A DNA stretch of 64,000 nt from Streptomyces curacoi (GTDB lineage: Bacteria > Actinomycetota > Actinomycetes > Streptomycetales > Streptomycetaceae): positions 1,057,338 to 1,121,337 of the forward strand of contig NZ_KQ947984.1 of the NCBI RefSeq assembly GCF_001513975.1. The letters are read 5' to 3'. Position 1 is the stretch's first letter. Each line of letters starts with the position of its first letter. Shown here piece after piece: positions 1-8,947 of this stretch. Made by a program: the position numbers and the translations under genes. The notes under the pieces are model-generated. The model was not told the DNA's origin and did not search any database. It worked only from the letters and a program-made list of their open reading frames with translations.

Positions 1-30
1 CCGCGTCACTCTTCAACGGTAAACGCAACA

Positions 31-67
31 GGCAGGTCCGGAGTTCCAGCAGAACCCCGAACCTGCC
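31..67 (-). terminator. hairpin terminator behind leuS
   Basis: The arms GGCAGGT and ACCTGCC close a long imperfect stem-loop centred near position 49, starting 28 bases after the leuS stop. There is no long U tract, which is usual for Streptomyces terminators. It could work in both directions. Confidence 0.5.
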
Positions 68-94
68 CGTAGGGGATCACCCCGAGCCGGATGC

Positions 95-2968
<2,874 letters not shown>

Positions 2969-3021
2969 GATCCTCAAAGCTCCATCGATCGTCTCTGCCA
3001 GCGGCTGCGATTCCCGAGAAA

Positions 3022-3048
3022 CGAAAAATCCCCTCGCACAGGAGGGGA
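3022..3048 (-). terminator. leuS attenuator (intrinsic terminator)
   Basis: A perfect 7-bp stem TCCCCTC/GAGGGGA with a 6-base loop is followed on the minus strand by ATTTTTCGTTT, a clear U tract and one of few in this GC-rich window. It lies between the leader peptide and the leuS start, so it should stop transcription before leuS. Confidence 0.8.
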
Positions 3049-3061
3049 CGCCGCGCCGATT

Positions 3062-3089
3062 CCGACCATCCGATTCGCCCGGTGGTCGG
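3062..3089 (-). promoter_or_regulatory. leader hairpin upstream of leuS attenuator
   Basis: CCGACCA/TGGTCGG forms a 7-bp stem starting 6 bases after the leader peptide stop codon. Its position fits the pause or antiterminator element of a peptide-controlled attenuator. Which alternative pairing it takes when the ribosome stalls was not folded here. Confidence 0.55.
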
Positions 3090-3095
3090 GACTGA

Positions 3096-3134
3096 TCAGC
3101 GCGGCTCGCTAAGCAGAAGGCGTACGGCACGCAT
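3096..3134 (-). CDS. leuS leader peptide [12 protein letters not shown]
   Basis: A 12-residue ORF ([12 protein letters not shown]) with three consecutive leucine codons, CTT CTG CTT. Two of these are rare for a Streptomyces codon repertoire, where CTG and CTC dominate. It is followed by a hairpin, then an intrinsic terminator, then leuS. This is the classical layout of amino-acid attenuation: when charged tRNA-Leu is scarce the ribosome stalls on the Leu run and the terminator is avoided. A -10-like TACCCT lies exactly 6 bases before the ATG (3141-3146), so the peptide may start at the first base of the transcript (leaderless). Confidence 0.8.
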   Translation of the reverse strand: MRAVRLLLSEPR

Positions 3135-3437
3135 GGCGTCAGGGTACCGCAGCGCCGGAGCGGGTCGCGACGGACTTGCGGCCCGGGGCGCGCGGGGCGC
3201 GAGGAATAGGCGCGCGTGAACAATGGCGCCCCCGGTTCCGTACTTGAGGGTTGTGAAGACCCGGAAAAGCTGAACAACGTTCAATTGTTACCTGGCGTAA
3301 CAGTCGCTAAGGGACAACGCGAGACCCTCGCAGCCCGTAGATAACAACGCAATAACTCAAACGCCGTACCCCTCGGTATGGAGCCACTTAGAGTGCGGCA
3401 GCGGGACCGCCTTCCCGAACCGCTCGGAGTTGCCCCC
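3135..3437. promoter_or_regulatory. divergent promoter region leuS / 3438 gene
   Basis: Non-coding region between divergent genes. On the minus side TACCCT at 3141-3146 is a probable -10 for the leuS leader. A 17-bp palindrome TGTTAC-CTGGC-GTAACA lies at 3286-3302 in a locally AT-rich stretch (3260-3365) and looks like an operator for a dimeric regulator. I cannot name the regulator. A second partial match, ATAACAACG, is at 3341-3349. Confidence 0.4.
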
Positions 3438-4760
3438 ATGAACCCTCGTCGTAGTAACAGTTCGCTCCCCCCAACGGGCCGGTCGGCCTACGGGGTGGCG
3501 ACCGCTGCTGTTCTGCTGCTCATACCCCTGGTCGTGCTGCTCGGCGGCACCTGGCTCCAGGAGTTCCTCAACTTCGGCGCCGGAGTCCTGTCGCTCGTCT
3601 GCCTCACCTGCTCGGTGATCTGGGGTCTCGTCGCCCAGGACCGGATGATCCTCAACACCCGCCAGCGGATCATCGCGCAGGGCATCCACCGGGTGACCGC
3701 CGTGGCCGCGATCGCGTTCCTCCTGGTGCACATCGGCGTCAAGCTGGCACTGGACCACGCCAGCCCGATCGCCGCGCTGATCCCGTTCAGCCTCGTGTTC
3801 TTCGGCGGGAACGAGATCCCGGGCAGCGCCTTCCTCATCGGCCTGGGCTCCCTGGCCGCCCTGCTCATGATCTTCGTGGGCGTCACCGGCGCGCTGCGCA
3901 ACCAGTTCGCCTCCCCAGCGCCGATCGCCGCACGCTGGCGCGCGATGCACATGCTGGCCTACCCCGCCTGGTGCGCCGCCCTGATCCACGGCCTGTTCGC
4001 CGGCCGCCCGGCGGCGACGTTCTTCATGGTCTGCTACGAGCTGTGCGTGGTCGCCGTCGCCGCGGCCCTCGCCCTGCGCGCCGCCCCGCGCCCCTACAAG
4101 CGCAAGGTCGCCGACCGGATCGCCCAGATCATCGGCAACGACGTGCCCGCGGGCCGCGAAGACCTGGAGGAGAGCCGCGCCAGGGCGGCGTCCGGGTCCG
4201 CGCTGCCGGGCTACGAGAGCCGGCGCCCGCGGCGGCCGTCACGCGACGAGCGGACGGGCCCCCTGCCCGGCATGCCCTCCCACGCCCCCACCGCCGCGGA
4301 CTCCACCGGCGGCTTCGCCGCGGCCTACCGGGCCGTGTCCCCACGCTCGCGCAGGCAGCAGCAGCCCTTCATGGCGGACCAGACCTCGCGCATGGACCTG
4401 CCCCTGGACATGCAGCCGACCGAGGCGATCCCCCGCTTCGACGGCGGCTCGGGCAGCACCTCGGGCAGCTGGCCGATCCCCTCCCCGCCGCCGGTCGGCG
4501 AGGCCCCCCCGTCGGCCTACGACCCGCTCAACGACACCGGATACAACATCCCGGTCTACGGCAATTCGGGCGCCGCGGGCTATGGGTCGAGTGATGTGTA
4601 CGACACCGCTGAGACGAACGCCGTCTTCGGTACGTACAACCAGAACGACACGTACAACAACAGCGGTCCCGCCACTGAAACACTGCCCGGTGCCTCCTAC
4701 GACTTCGACGCACCGGGTTCGGGCGAACCTTGGAACACGCCTTCCGGAGGCTTTAAGTGA
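3438..4760 (+). CDS. diheme cytochrome b-type membrane protein with long disordered tail
   Basis: A 440-residue membrane protein of the ferric-reductase/cytochrome b561-like type. There are six or so membrane segments in residues 20-215. Two histidine pairs sit in helices, H84/H98 and H171/H184 (spacings 14 and 13), the pattern expected for two b hemes. After a basic stop-transfer (RPYKRKV, about 219-225) comes a cytoplasmic tail of about 215 residues rich in Ser, Gly, Pro, Tyr and Asn. The ATG at 3438 is chosen because GGAG lies 8 bases upstream. The next gene starts inside its stop codon (GTGA overlap), so the two products are probably one complex. The substrate is unknown. Confidence 0.75.
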   Translation: MNPRRSNSSLPPTGRSAYGVATAAVLLLIPLVVLLGGTWLQEFLNFGAGVLSLVCLTCSVIWGLVAQDRMILNTRQRIIAQGIHRVTAVAAIAFLLVHIGVKLALDHASPIAALIPFSLVFFGGNEIPGSAFLIGLGSLAALLMIFVGVTGALRNQFASPAPIAARWRAMHMLAYPAWCAALIHGLFAGRPAATFFMVCYELCVVAVAAALALRAAPRPYKRKVADRIAQIIGNDVPAGREDLEESRARAASGSALPGYESRRPRRPSRDERTGPLPGMPSHAPTAADSTGGFAAAYRAVSPRSRRQQQPFMADQTSRMDLPLDMQPTEAIPRFDGGSGSTSGSWPIPSPPPVGEAPPSAYDPLNDTGYNIPVYGNSGAAGYGSSDVYDTAETNAVFGTYNQNDTYNNSGPATETLPGASYDFDAPGSGEPWNTPSGGFK

Positions 4761-6376
4761 ACGAGGCCCTGCCCGACGTCCCCGAAGTCCGCGTCGTCGG
4801 CCTTCCTCAGCTGACGTCGGGCTTCGACCTTGTCGAAAGACTCGATCTGCCCATGCATCTGAAGGTGCACGGGCCGCTCGAACCGATGGGCGGCGAACAA
4901 CTCGCGAAGCTCGCCGAGAACATCAACCTGAAGGGCCGCGGCGGCGCGGGCTTCCCCTTCCACCAGAAGCTGCGCTCGGTCGCCGAGTCCGCGATCAAGC
5001 GCGGCGTGCGGCCGGTCGTCGTCGTCAACGGCAGTGAGGACGAACCGGCCTGCCGCAAGGACACGGTGATGATCAACCGTGCCCCGCACCTCATCCTGGA
5101 CGGCGCCCTGCTGTGCGCCGAAGCCCTGGGTGCCCGCACGCTCGTGGTGGGGGTCACCCGGGAGTCCACCCAGCGCTCCATGGAGGCCGCGCTCGCCGAA
5201 CGCGGCCTCAGCAACAGCCGCCGCTCCGCTCTACGCGCGTGGGTGCAGCGCAACCCGGTCCGTATGGTCACCGGCGCCGCCGCCTCCCTGATCCGCTCCA
5301 TCGACGGCGGCCCGGCGATCCCGCCCGGCCGCAAGGTCAGCGCCTCGCAGAACGGCGTCGGCGGCGCACCCACCCTGCTGTCCAACGCCGAGACGTTCGC
5401 CCAGCTGGCCATCGCCGCCCGCATCGGCCCGGAGCGCTACGGCAACACCGGCCTGTACGACGAGCCGGGCACCGTCATGCTCACGGTGTCCGGCGCCGTC
5501 GCCCGCCCGATGGTGATCGAGGTCCCCACGGGCGTACCGCTGCGCTACGTCCTCCAGCTCGCCGGCGCCCCGCCCGTCCCGCAGGGCGTGCTGACCGGCG
5601 GCTACCACGGCAAGTGGATCGACGCGGCGACGGTCGACGAGGCCATCGTCTCCCGCAACTCCCTGGACGCGGTGGGCGGTTCGCTGGGCGCCGGCGCGAT
5701 CCTGCCGATCAGTCAGGAGACCTGCCCGCTGGGCGAGTCCCTCCGCGTCGCCCAGTGGCTGGCCGAGGAGAGCGCGGGCCAGTGCGGCCCCTGCTACCTC
5801 GGCCTGCCGGCCGCCGCGCGCGGTCTGGAGGACATCCTCAACGGCGGCGGTCCCGCCGCCCTGGAGGCGCTCAAGCAGGTCGCGCAGAACGTGAAGCGGC
5901 GCGGCGCCTGCTCGCACCCGGACGGCTCCGCGATGTTCCTGGAGTCGACCATCAAGGCGTTCACCGACGACCTGGCGGCGCATGTCCTCGGCAACGGCTG
6001 CGGACGGCCCGTGGAGGGCGTTCTGCCGCTCCTCGAGGGCGGCAGGGCGCCTACGGGCATCCCGGGCGGCGGCGAGTCGGAGGAGAACGGCCCCAGCCGC
6101 CAGAAGATCTTCGTCGACTGGACGCTGTGCCGCGGCCACGGCCTGTGCGCGGACATCCTCCCGGAGGTCTTCCAGCTCGGCGCCGACGGCTTCCCGACCG
6201 TCGCCCAGGCCAGGGTGCCGCGCTACGCCGAGGCCAAGGCCCTGCGGGCGGTGCGCCGTTGCCCGGCCCTGGCGCTGCGCATCGAGGAGGACACGCGCGC
6301 GCAGGACTCGTCCCGCAGCAATCTGCCGGTCCTCTCCCAGGGCCGCGGCAGGCGGGCACTGGGGCGCGGCAACTGA
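4757..6376 (+). CDS. NuoF-like flavoprotein fused to a 3-Cys ferredoxin
   Basis: A 539-residue NADH-dehydrogenase 51-kDa (NuoF/SLBB) family protein. The FMN site GRGGAGFP is at 60-67 and a nucleotide-site NGSEDEP at 91-97, followed by the SLBB region. The [4Fe-4S] site is atypical: NuoF has ESCGxCxPC, but here it reads ESAGQCGPC at 338-346 plus Cys385, so the first cysteine ligand is alanine. A C-terminal single-cluster ferredoxin follows, C458-x5-C464 ... C502-P, the pattern of [3Fe-4S] P450-type ferredoxins. Its GTG start overlaps the preceding stop by 4 bases, with CCGGAGG upstream. Inferred role: cytoplasmic NAD(P)H-oxidising arm that passes electrons to the diheme membrane partner. The redox partner and substrate are not evident. 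Confidence 0.8.
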   Translation: MNEALPDVPEVRVVGLPQLTSGFDLVERLDLPMHLKVHGPLEPMGGEQLAKLAENINLKGRGGAGFPFHQKLRSVAESAIKRGVRPVVVVNGSEDEPACRKDTVMINRAPHLILDGALLCAEALGARTLVVGVTRESTQRSMEAALAERGLSNSRRSALRAWVQRNPVRMVTGAAASLIRSIDGGPAIPPGRKVSASQNGVGGAPTLLSNAETFAQLAIAARIGPERYGNTGLYDEPGTVMLTVSGAVARPMVIEVPTGVPLRYVLQLAGAPPVPQGVLTGGYHGKWIDAATVDEAIVSRNSLDAVGGSLGAGAILPISQETCPLGESLRVAQWLAEESAGQCGPCYLGLPAAARGLEDILNGGGPAALEALKQVAQNVKRRGACSHPDGSAMFLESTIKAFTDDLAAHVLGNGCGRPVEGVLPLLEGGRAPTGIPGGGESEENGPSRQKIFVDWTLCRGHGLCADILPEVFQLGADGFPTVAQARVPRYAEAKALRAVRRCPALALRIEEDTRAQDSSRSNLPVLSQGRGRRALGRGN

Positions 6377-6392
6377 GCACGCGCGCGTGAAG

Positions 6393-6420
6393 GGGCCGTC
6401 CGGATCGGACGGCCCTTTTT
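6393..6420 (+). terminator. intrinsic terminator of the 3438-6376 operon
   Basis: GGGCCGTCCG-gat-CGGACGGCCC, a perfect 10-bp stem, is followed by five T residues on the plus strand. It begins 17 bases after the stop codon. Confidence 0.9.
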
Positions 6421-6458
6421 CAACGGCCTCTGAAAACAGGGTTCTCGGCCCAAACGAA

Positions 6459-6492
6459 AGATCCCGCCGGATCGACTGACCCGGCGGGATCT
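6459..6492 (-). terminator. terminator behind first tRNA-Ala
   Basis: GATCCCGCCGG and CCGGCGGGATC form a perfect 11-bp stem, followed on the minus strand by CTTTCGTTT. It lies just 3' of the tRNA gene. Confidence 0.75.
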
Positions 6493-6497
6493 TGCTG

Positions 6498-6570
6498 TGG
6501 AGCTAAGGAGAATTGAACTCCTGACCTCCTGCATGCCATGCAGGCGCTCTACCAACTGAGCTATAGCCCC
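6498..6570 (-). tRNA. tRNA-Ala(GGC), copy 1
   Basis: A 73-base cloverleaf. The acceptor is GGGGCTA/TAGCTCC with the G3:U70 wobble that identifies alanine tRNAs. D arm GCTC/GAGC, anticodon stem CCTGC/GCAGG with loop ATGGCAT (anticodon GGC), T arm AGGAG/CTCCT. CCA is not encoded. It is identical to the copy at 7544-7616. Confidence 0.97.
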
Positions 6571-6608
6571 TTGCTTTGGTCCGCCCGGTTTCCCCGGCGG
6601 CGACGCCA

Positions 6609-6638
6609 ACATTACCCGGCGACGGGCCCAGCACCAAA
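6609..6638 (-). promoter_or_regulatory. promoter of first tRNA-Ala
   Basis: A possible -35 TTTGGT and -10 TAATGT are separated by 18 bases, about 38 bases before the tRNA 5' end. Confidence 0.4.
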
Positions 6639-6804
6639 TCGTTTCCGATCCGCCCCGCCACAGGCGCTGACGTCGGCTTCCTCGGGCCGGGCGGCCTGCT
6701 GGCGCCGGGGGGTGCGTCGCCTGCGCCCGGCCCCGGGCAGCATGAACTGCGTCACAACGGCGTCGAGTTGCCGTCGCCGCCCGCCCGCGCCCCAGGGGGC
6801 GTGT

Positions 6805-7038
6805 TCAGGCCGTGACGAAGGAATAGAAGCGCTTGAGGGTGCAGTGTTCCTCCAGGAGGCGGCCGTAGATCGGTTCCCCCTCGAGTTCACGGTAGGTCTC
6901 GATCGGGTCGCCTTTTATGATCAGCGCCCGCGCGCATTCCTCGCACCAGTACTGGTAGTCGGGGTTCACCGGTTCCATGTCGCGGACGATCGGCGTTCCG
7001 CTGCCGCACCAGTCGCACTTTCGCCTGTGTGCACCCAT
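6805..7038 (-). CDS. small CxxC/CxxC zinc-binding protein (77 aa)
   Basis: A 77-residue cytoplasmic protein with two cysteine pairs, CDWC near residue 8 and CEEC near residue 32, likely a zinc ribbon. The remaining half is acidic/amphipathic. The ATG at 7038 follows GGAG and lies 3 bases after the stop of the second zinc-ribbon gene at 7042-7215, so the two form an operon. Function unknown. Small zinc proteins of this kind are often partners or regulators rather than enzymes. Confidence 0.75.
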   Translation of the reverse strand: MGAHRRKCDWCGSGTPIVRDMEPVNPDYQYWCEECARALIIKGDPIETYRELEGEPIYGRLLEEHCTLKRFYSFVTA

Positions 7039-7041
7039 CGA

Positions 7042-7215
7042 TCAGCTCCAGCTGTGGCCGCAGGCCGTGCACACGTAGGAAATCCCGCCGTTGTCACCGA
7101 GCAGCTGGGCGACATGGACGGAGCCGCAGGAAGGGCAGCTGAGGCGGGTGATCGTATCCCGTGTCAATGCCGCTTCGAAGAGGTGACCGACCTCTCCGAG
7201 GATGCTCGCAGGCAT
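7042..7215 (-). CDS. 57-aa zinc-ribbon protein
   Basis: A short gene encoding a 57-residue protein. It has an N-terminal helix-like segment and then a ribbon with CPSC and CTAC pairs about 25 residues apart, ending CGHSWS. A strong GGGAGGGAG lies just before the ATG at 7215. It is followed after 3 bases by the 77-aa CxxC gene, so the pair is probably co-translated. Function unknown. Both genes sit between two identical tRNA genes. Confidence 0.75.
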   Translation of the reverse strand: MPASILGEVGHLFEAALTRDTITRLSCPSCGSVHVAQLLGDNGGISYVCTACGHSWS

Positions 7216-7496
7216 CGCTACTCCCTCCCGTCGGGCCGCGCCCCCTTCCGGCCGTTTGATTCTGCCACGGCCGGACCAATACGGTCAGCGACGCCTCAGT
7301 ACCAGTCCGGACACGGCAGCCTCCGCGACCGTACGAACCGCGCGAACCCGCACCCCGAAGCGCCTCATGAGAGGTATACGCCTGGCGGGCCCAAGTCACT
7401 CAAGCCGAACCGGAACAGTTCGGCGCGGGTCGCTGCCGCGCCCGAACCGGACGCATGAGCCCGGCCGTTGATCCGAGCGCCTGCCACGGATACCAG
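7216..7496. promoter_or_regulatory. promoter region of the zinc-ribbon operon; otherwise empty
   Basis: About 280 bases with no credible gene. A possible minus-strand promoter has -35 CTGACC (7283-7288) and -10 CAGAAT (7259-7264), spacing 18. A 7-bp stem GCCGAAC/GTTCGGC near 7408-7428 has no assigned role. Confidence 0.35.
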
Positions 7497-7531
7497 AAGA
7501 TCCCGCCGATCAAAGCGATCGGCGGGATCTT
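7497..7531 (-). terminator. terminator behind second tRNA-Ala
   Basis: AAGATCCCGCCGATC and GATCGGCGGGATCTT form a perfect 15-bp stem with a 5-base loop, just 3' of the second tRNA. The stem core matches that behind copy 1. Confidence 0.75.
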
Positions 7532-7543
7532 GTTGTCTCGCTG

Positions 7544-7616
7544 TGGAGCTAAGGAGAATTGAACTCCTGACCTCCTGCATGCCATGCAGGCGCTCTACCA
7601 ACTGAGCTATAGCCCC
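7544..7616 (-). tRNA. tRNA-Ala(GGC), copy 2
   Basis: Identical over all 73 bases to the copy at 6498-6570 (anticodon GGC, G3:U70). Identity extends a few bases beyond both ends (GCTGT ... TTGC), then the flanks differ. Confidence 0.97.
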
Positions 7617-7657
7617 TTGCGTTCGTTCTCCGCCGCTCGGCGGGGCGAACAAGAAGA

Positions 7658-7687
7658 ACTTTAGCCTGCGACCTGCCAGAAAGTGAA
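7658..7687 (-). promoter_or_regulatory. promoter of second tRNA-Ala
   Basis: -35 TTCACT and -10 TAAAGT, spacing 18, about 41 bases before the tRNA 5' end. The same geometry is seen at copy 1. Confidence 0.45.
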
Positions 7688-7725
7688 ATCCGGGTCCCGG
7701 GTCGCCCCGACCGGGACCCCCGACG

Positions 7726-8391
7726 TCAGTCGTCGTCGCCGAGAACCGGCTCCGGCAGGGTGCCGGCGTTGTGCTCCAGCAGACGCCAGCCGCGGGCTCC
7801 CTCGCCCAGGACTGACCAGCAGCAGTTGGAGAGGCCGCCGAGGGTCTCCCAGTAGCGGGCCTCCAGGCCCAGGAGACGGCCGATGGTCGTACGGATCGTG
7901 CCGCCGTGGCTGACGACGACGAGGGTGCCGTCGTCGGGCAGCTTCTCGGCGTGCCGGAGCACCACGGGGGCGGCACGGTCGGCGACCTCGGTCTCCAGTT
8001 CGCCGCCGCCGCGGCGGACCGGCTCACCGCGCTTCCACGCGGCGTACTCCTCGCCGTGCCGCGTGATGATCTCCTCGTGCGTCAGGCCCTGCCAGACGCC
8101 GGCGTAGGTCTCGCGCAGCCCCTCGTCGTGCGTGACCTCCAGGCCGGTGAGCGCGGCGAGCTCGGCGGCCGTGTGCGCGGCGCGCTGGAGGTCGGAGGCG
8201 ATGATCGCGTCAGGCTGGAGGCCCGCCAGCAGCCGGGCGGCGCGGCGGGCCTGGGAGACGCCGGTCTCGGTGAGGGCGACGTCCGTGGTGCCCTGGAAGC
8301 GGCGCTCCACGTTCCAGGAGGTCTGGCCGTGCCGCCACAGGATGACGCGGCGGCCCCGCCCCGGCTTACCGGCCTCGCTGAAGGAGCTCAC
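7726..8391 (-). CDS. histidine phosphatase family protein (phosphoglycerate mutase-like)
   Basis: A cytoplasmic histidine-phosphatase superfamily protein of about 221 residues. The RHG motif is WRHGQTSWNVERRFQG near the N-terminus, with the second catalytic histidine in VVVSHGGTIR. It resembles cobalamin-phosphatase/GpmB-type enzymes rather than glycolytic GpmA, and the substrate is not predictable from sequence. The GTG at 8391 overlaps the rsfS stop (GTGA), the usual coupling in this organism. An in-frame GTG two codons upstream (8397) is the alternative. Confidence 0.85.
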   Translation of the reverse strand: MSSFSEAGKPGRGRRVILWRHGQTSWNVERRFQGTTDVALTETGVSQARRAARLLAGLQPDAIIASDLQRAAHTAAELAALTGLEVTHDEGLRETYAGVWQGLTHEEIITRHGEEYAAWKRGEPVRRGGGELETEVADRAAPVVLRHAEKLPDDGTLVVVSHGGTIRTTIGRLLGLEARYWETLGGLSNCCWSVLGEGARGWRLLEHNAGTLPEPVLGDDD

Positions 8392-8834
8392 CGCCACTCA
8401 CCGCCCAGCTCGGCCTCCTCCTCGGCGGCCTGCAGCTTGGCGTGCTCCGCGGCCTTGCCGCGGGTGGCCTTGGCGTCGTCGGGCAGCTCCAGTTCGGGGC
8501 AGTCCTTCCACAGCCGCTCCAGCGCGTAGAAGACGCGCTCCTCGCTGTGCTGGACGTGCACGACGATGTCGACGTAGTCGAGCAGCACCCAGCGGGCCTC
8601 GCGGTCGCCCTCACGGCGCACCGGCTTGGCGCCGAGCTCCTTCAGGAGCCGCTCCTCGATCTCGTCGACGATCGACTTGACCTGGCGGTCGTTGGGGGCG
8701 GAGGCCAGCACGAAGGCGTCCGTGATCGACAGGACGTCGCTGACGTCGTAGGCGATGATGTCGTGCGCGAGCTTGTCGGCGGCTGCCTGGGCGGCGGTGT
8801 TGACGAGCTCGAGAGAACGGTCGGTAGCGGTCAC
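8388..8834 (-). CDS. rsfS: ribosome silencing factor RsfS
   Basis: A 148-residue RsfS/DUF143 protein. It binds L14 (uL14) on the 50S subunit and blocks subunit joining when nutrients are low. The family signatures ITDAFVLASAPNDRQVKSI and ARWVLLDYVDIVVHV are present, with an acidic Ala/Glu tail of about 30 residues. It lies downstream of nadD and the LCP gene, a linkage of nadD with rsfS seen across bacteria, and is coupled to the phosphatase gene by a 4-base overlap. GTG start at 8834. Confidence 0.95.
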   Translation of the reverse strand: MTATDRSLELVNTAAQAAADKLAHDIIAYDVSDVLSITDAFVLASAPNDRQVKSIVDEIEERLLKELGAKPVRREGDREARWVLLDYVDIVVHVQHSEERVFYALERLWKDCPELELPDDAKATRGKAAEHAKLQAAEEEAELGGEWR

Positions 8835-8947
8835 TACAAGGCTTTCGGTCGGCGGTCACTTGGTACCAAGGGTCTCACGGACCGCCGACAGCACCCCACG
8901 TGATTACCGGCTCACGTGGGGTGGCCTGCGGCTATGGGTACCCACGG

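Noticed and set aside
3135..3277. N-terminal extension of LeuRS to 3277
   Set aside because: It would run through the leader peptide, hairpin and terminator, and the residues are Arg/Pro/Ser-rich and unlike LeuRS.
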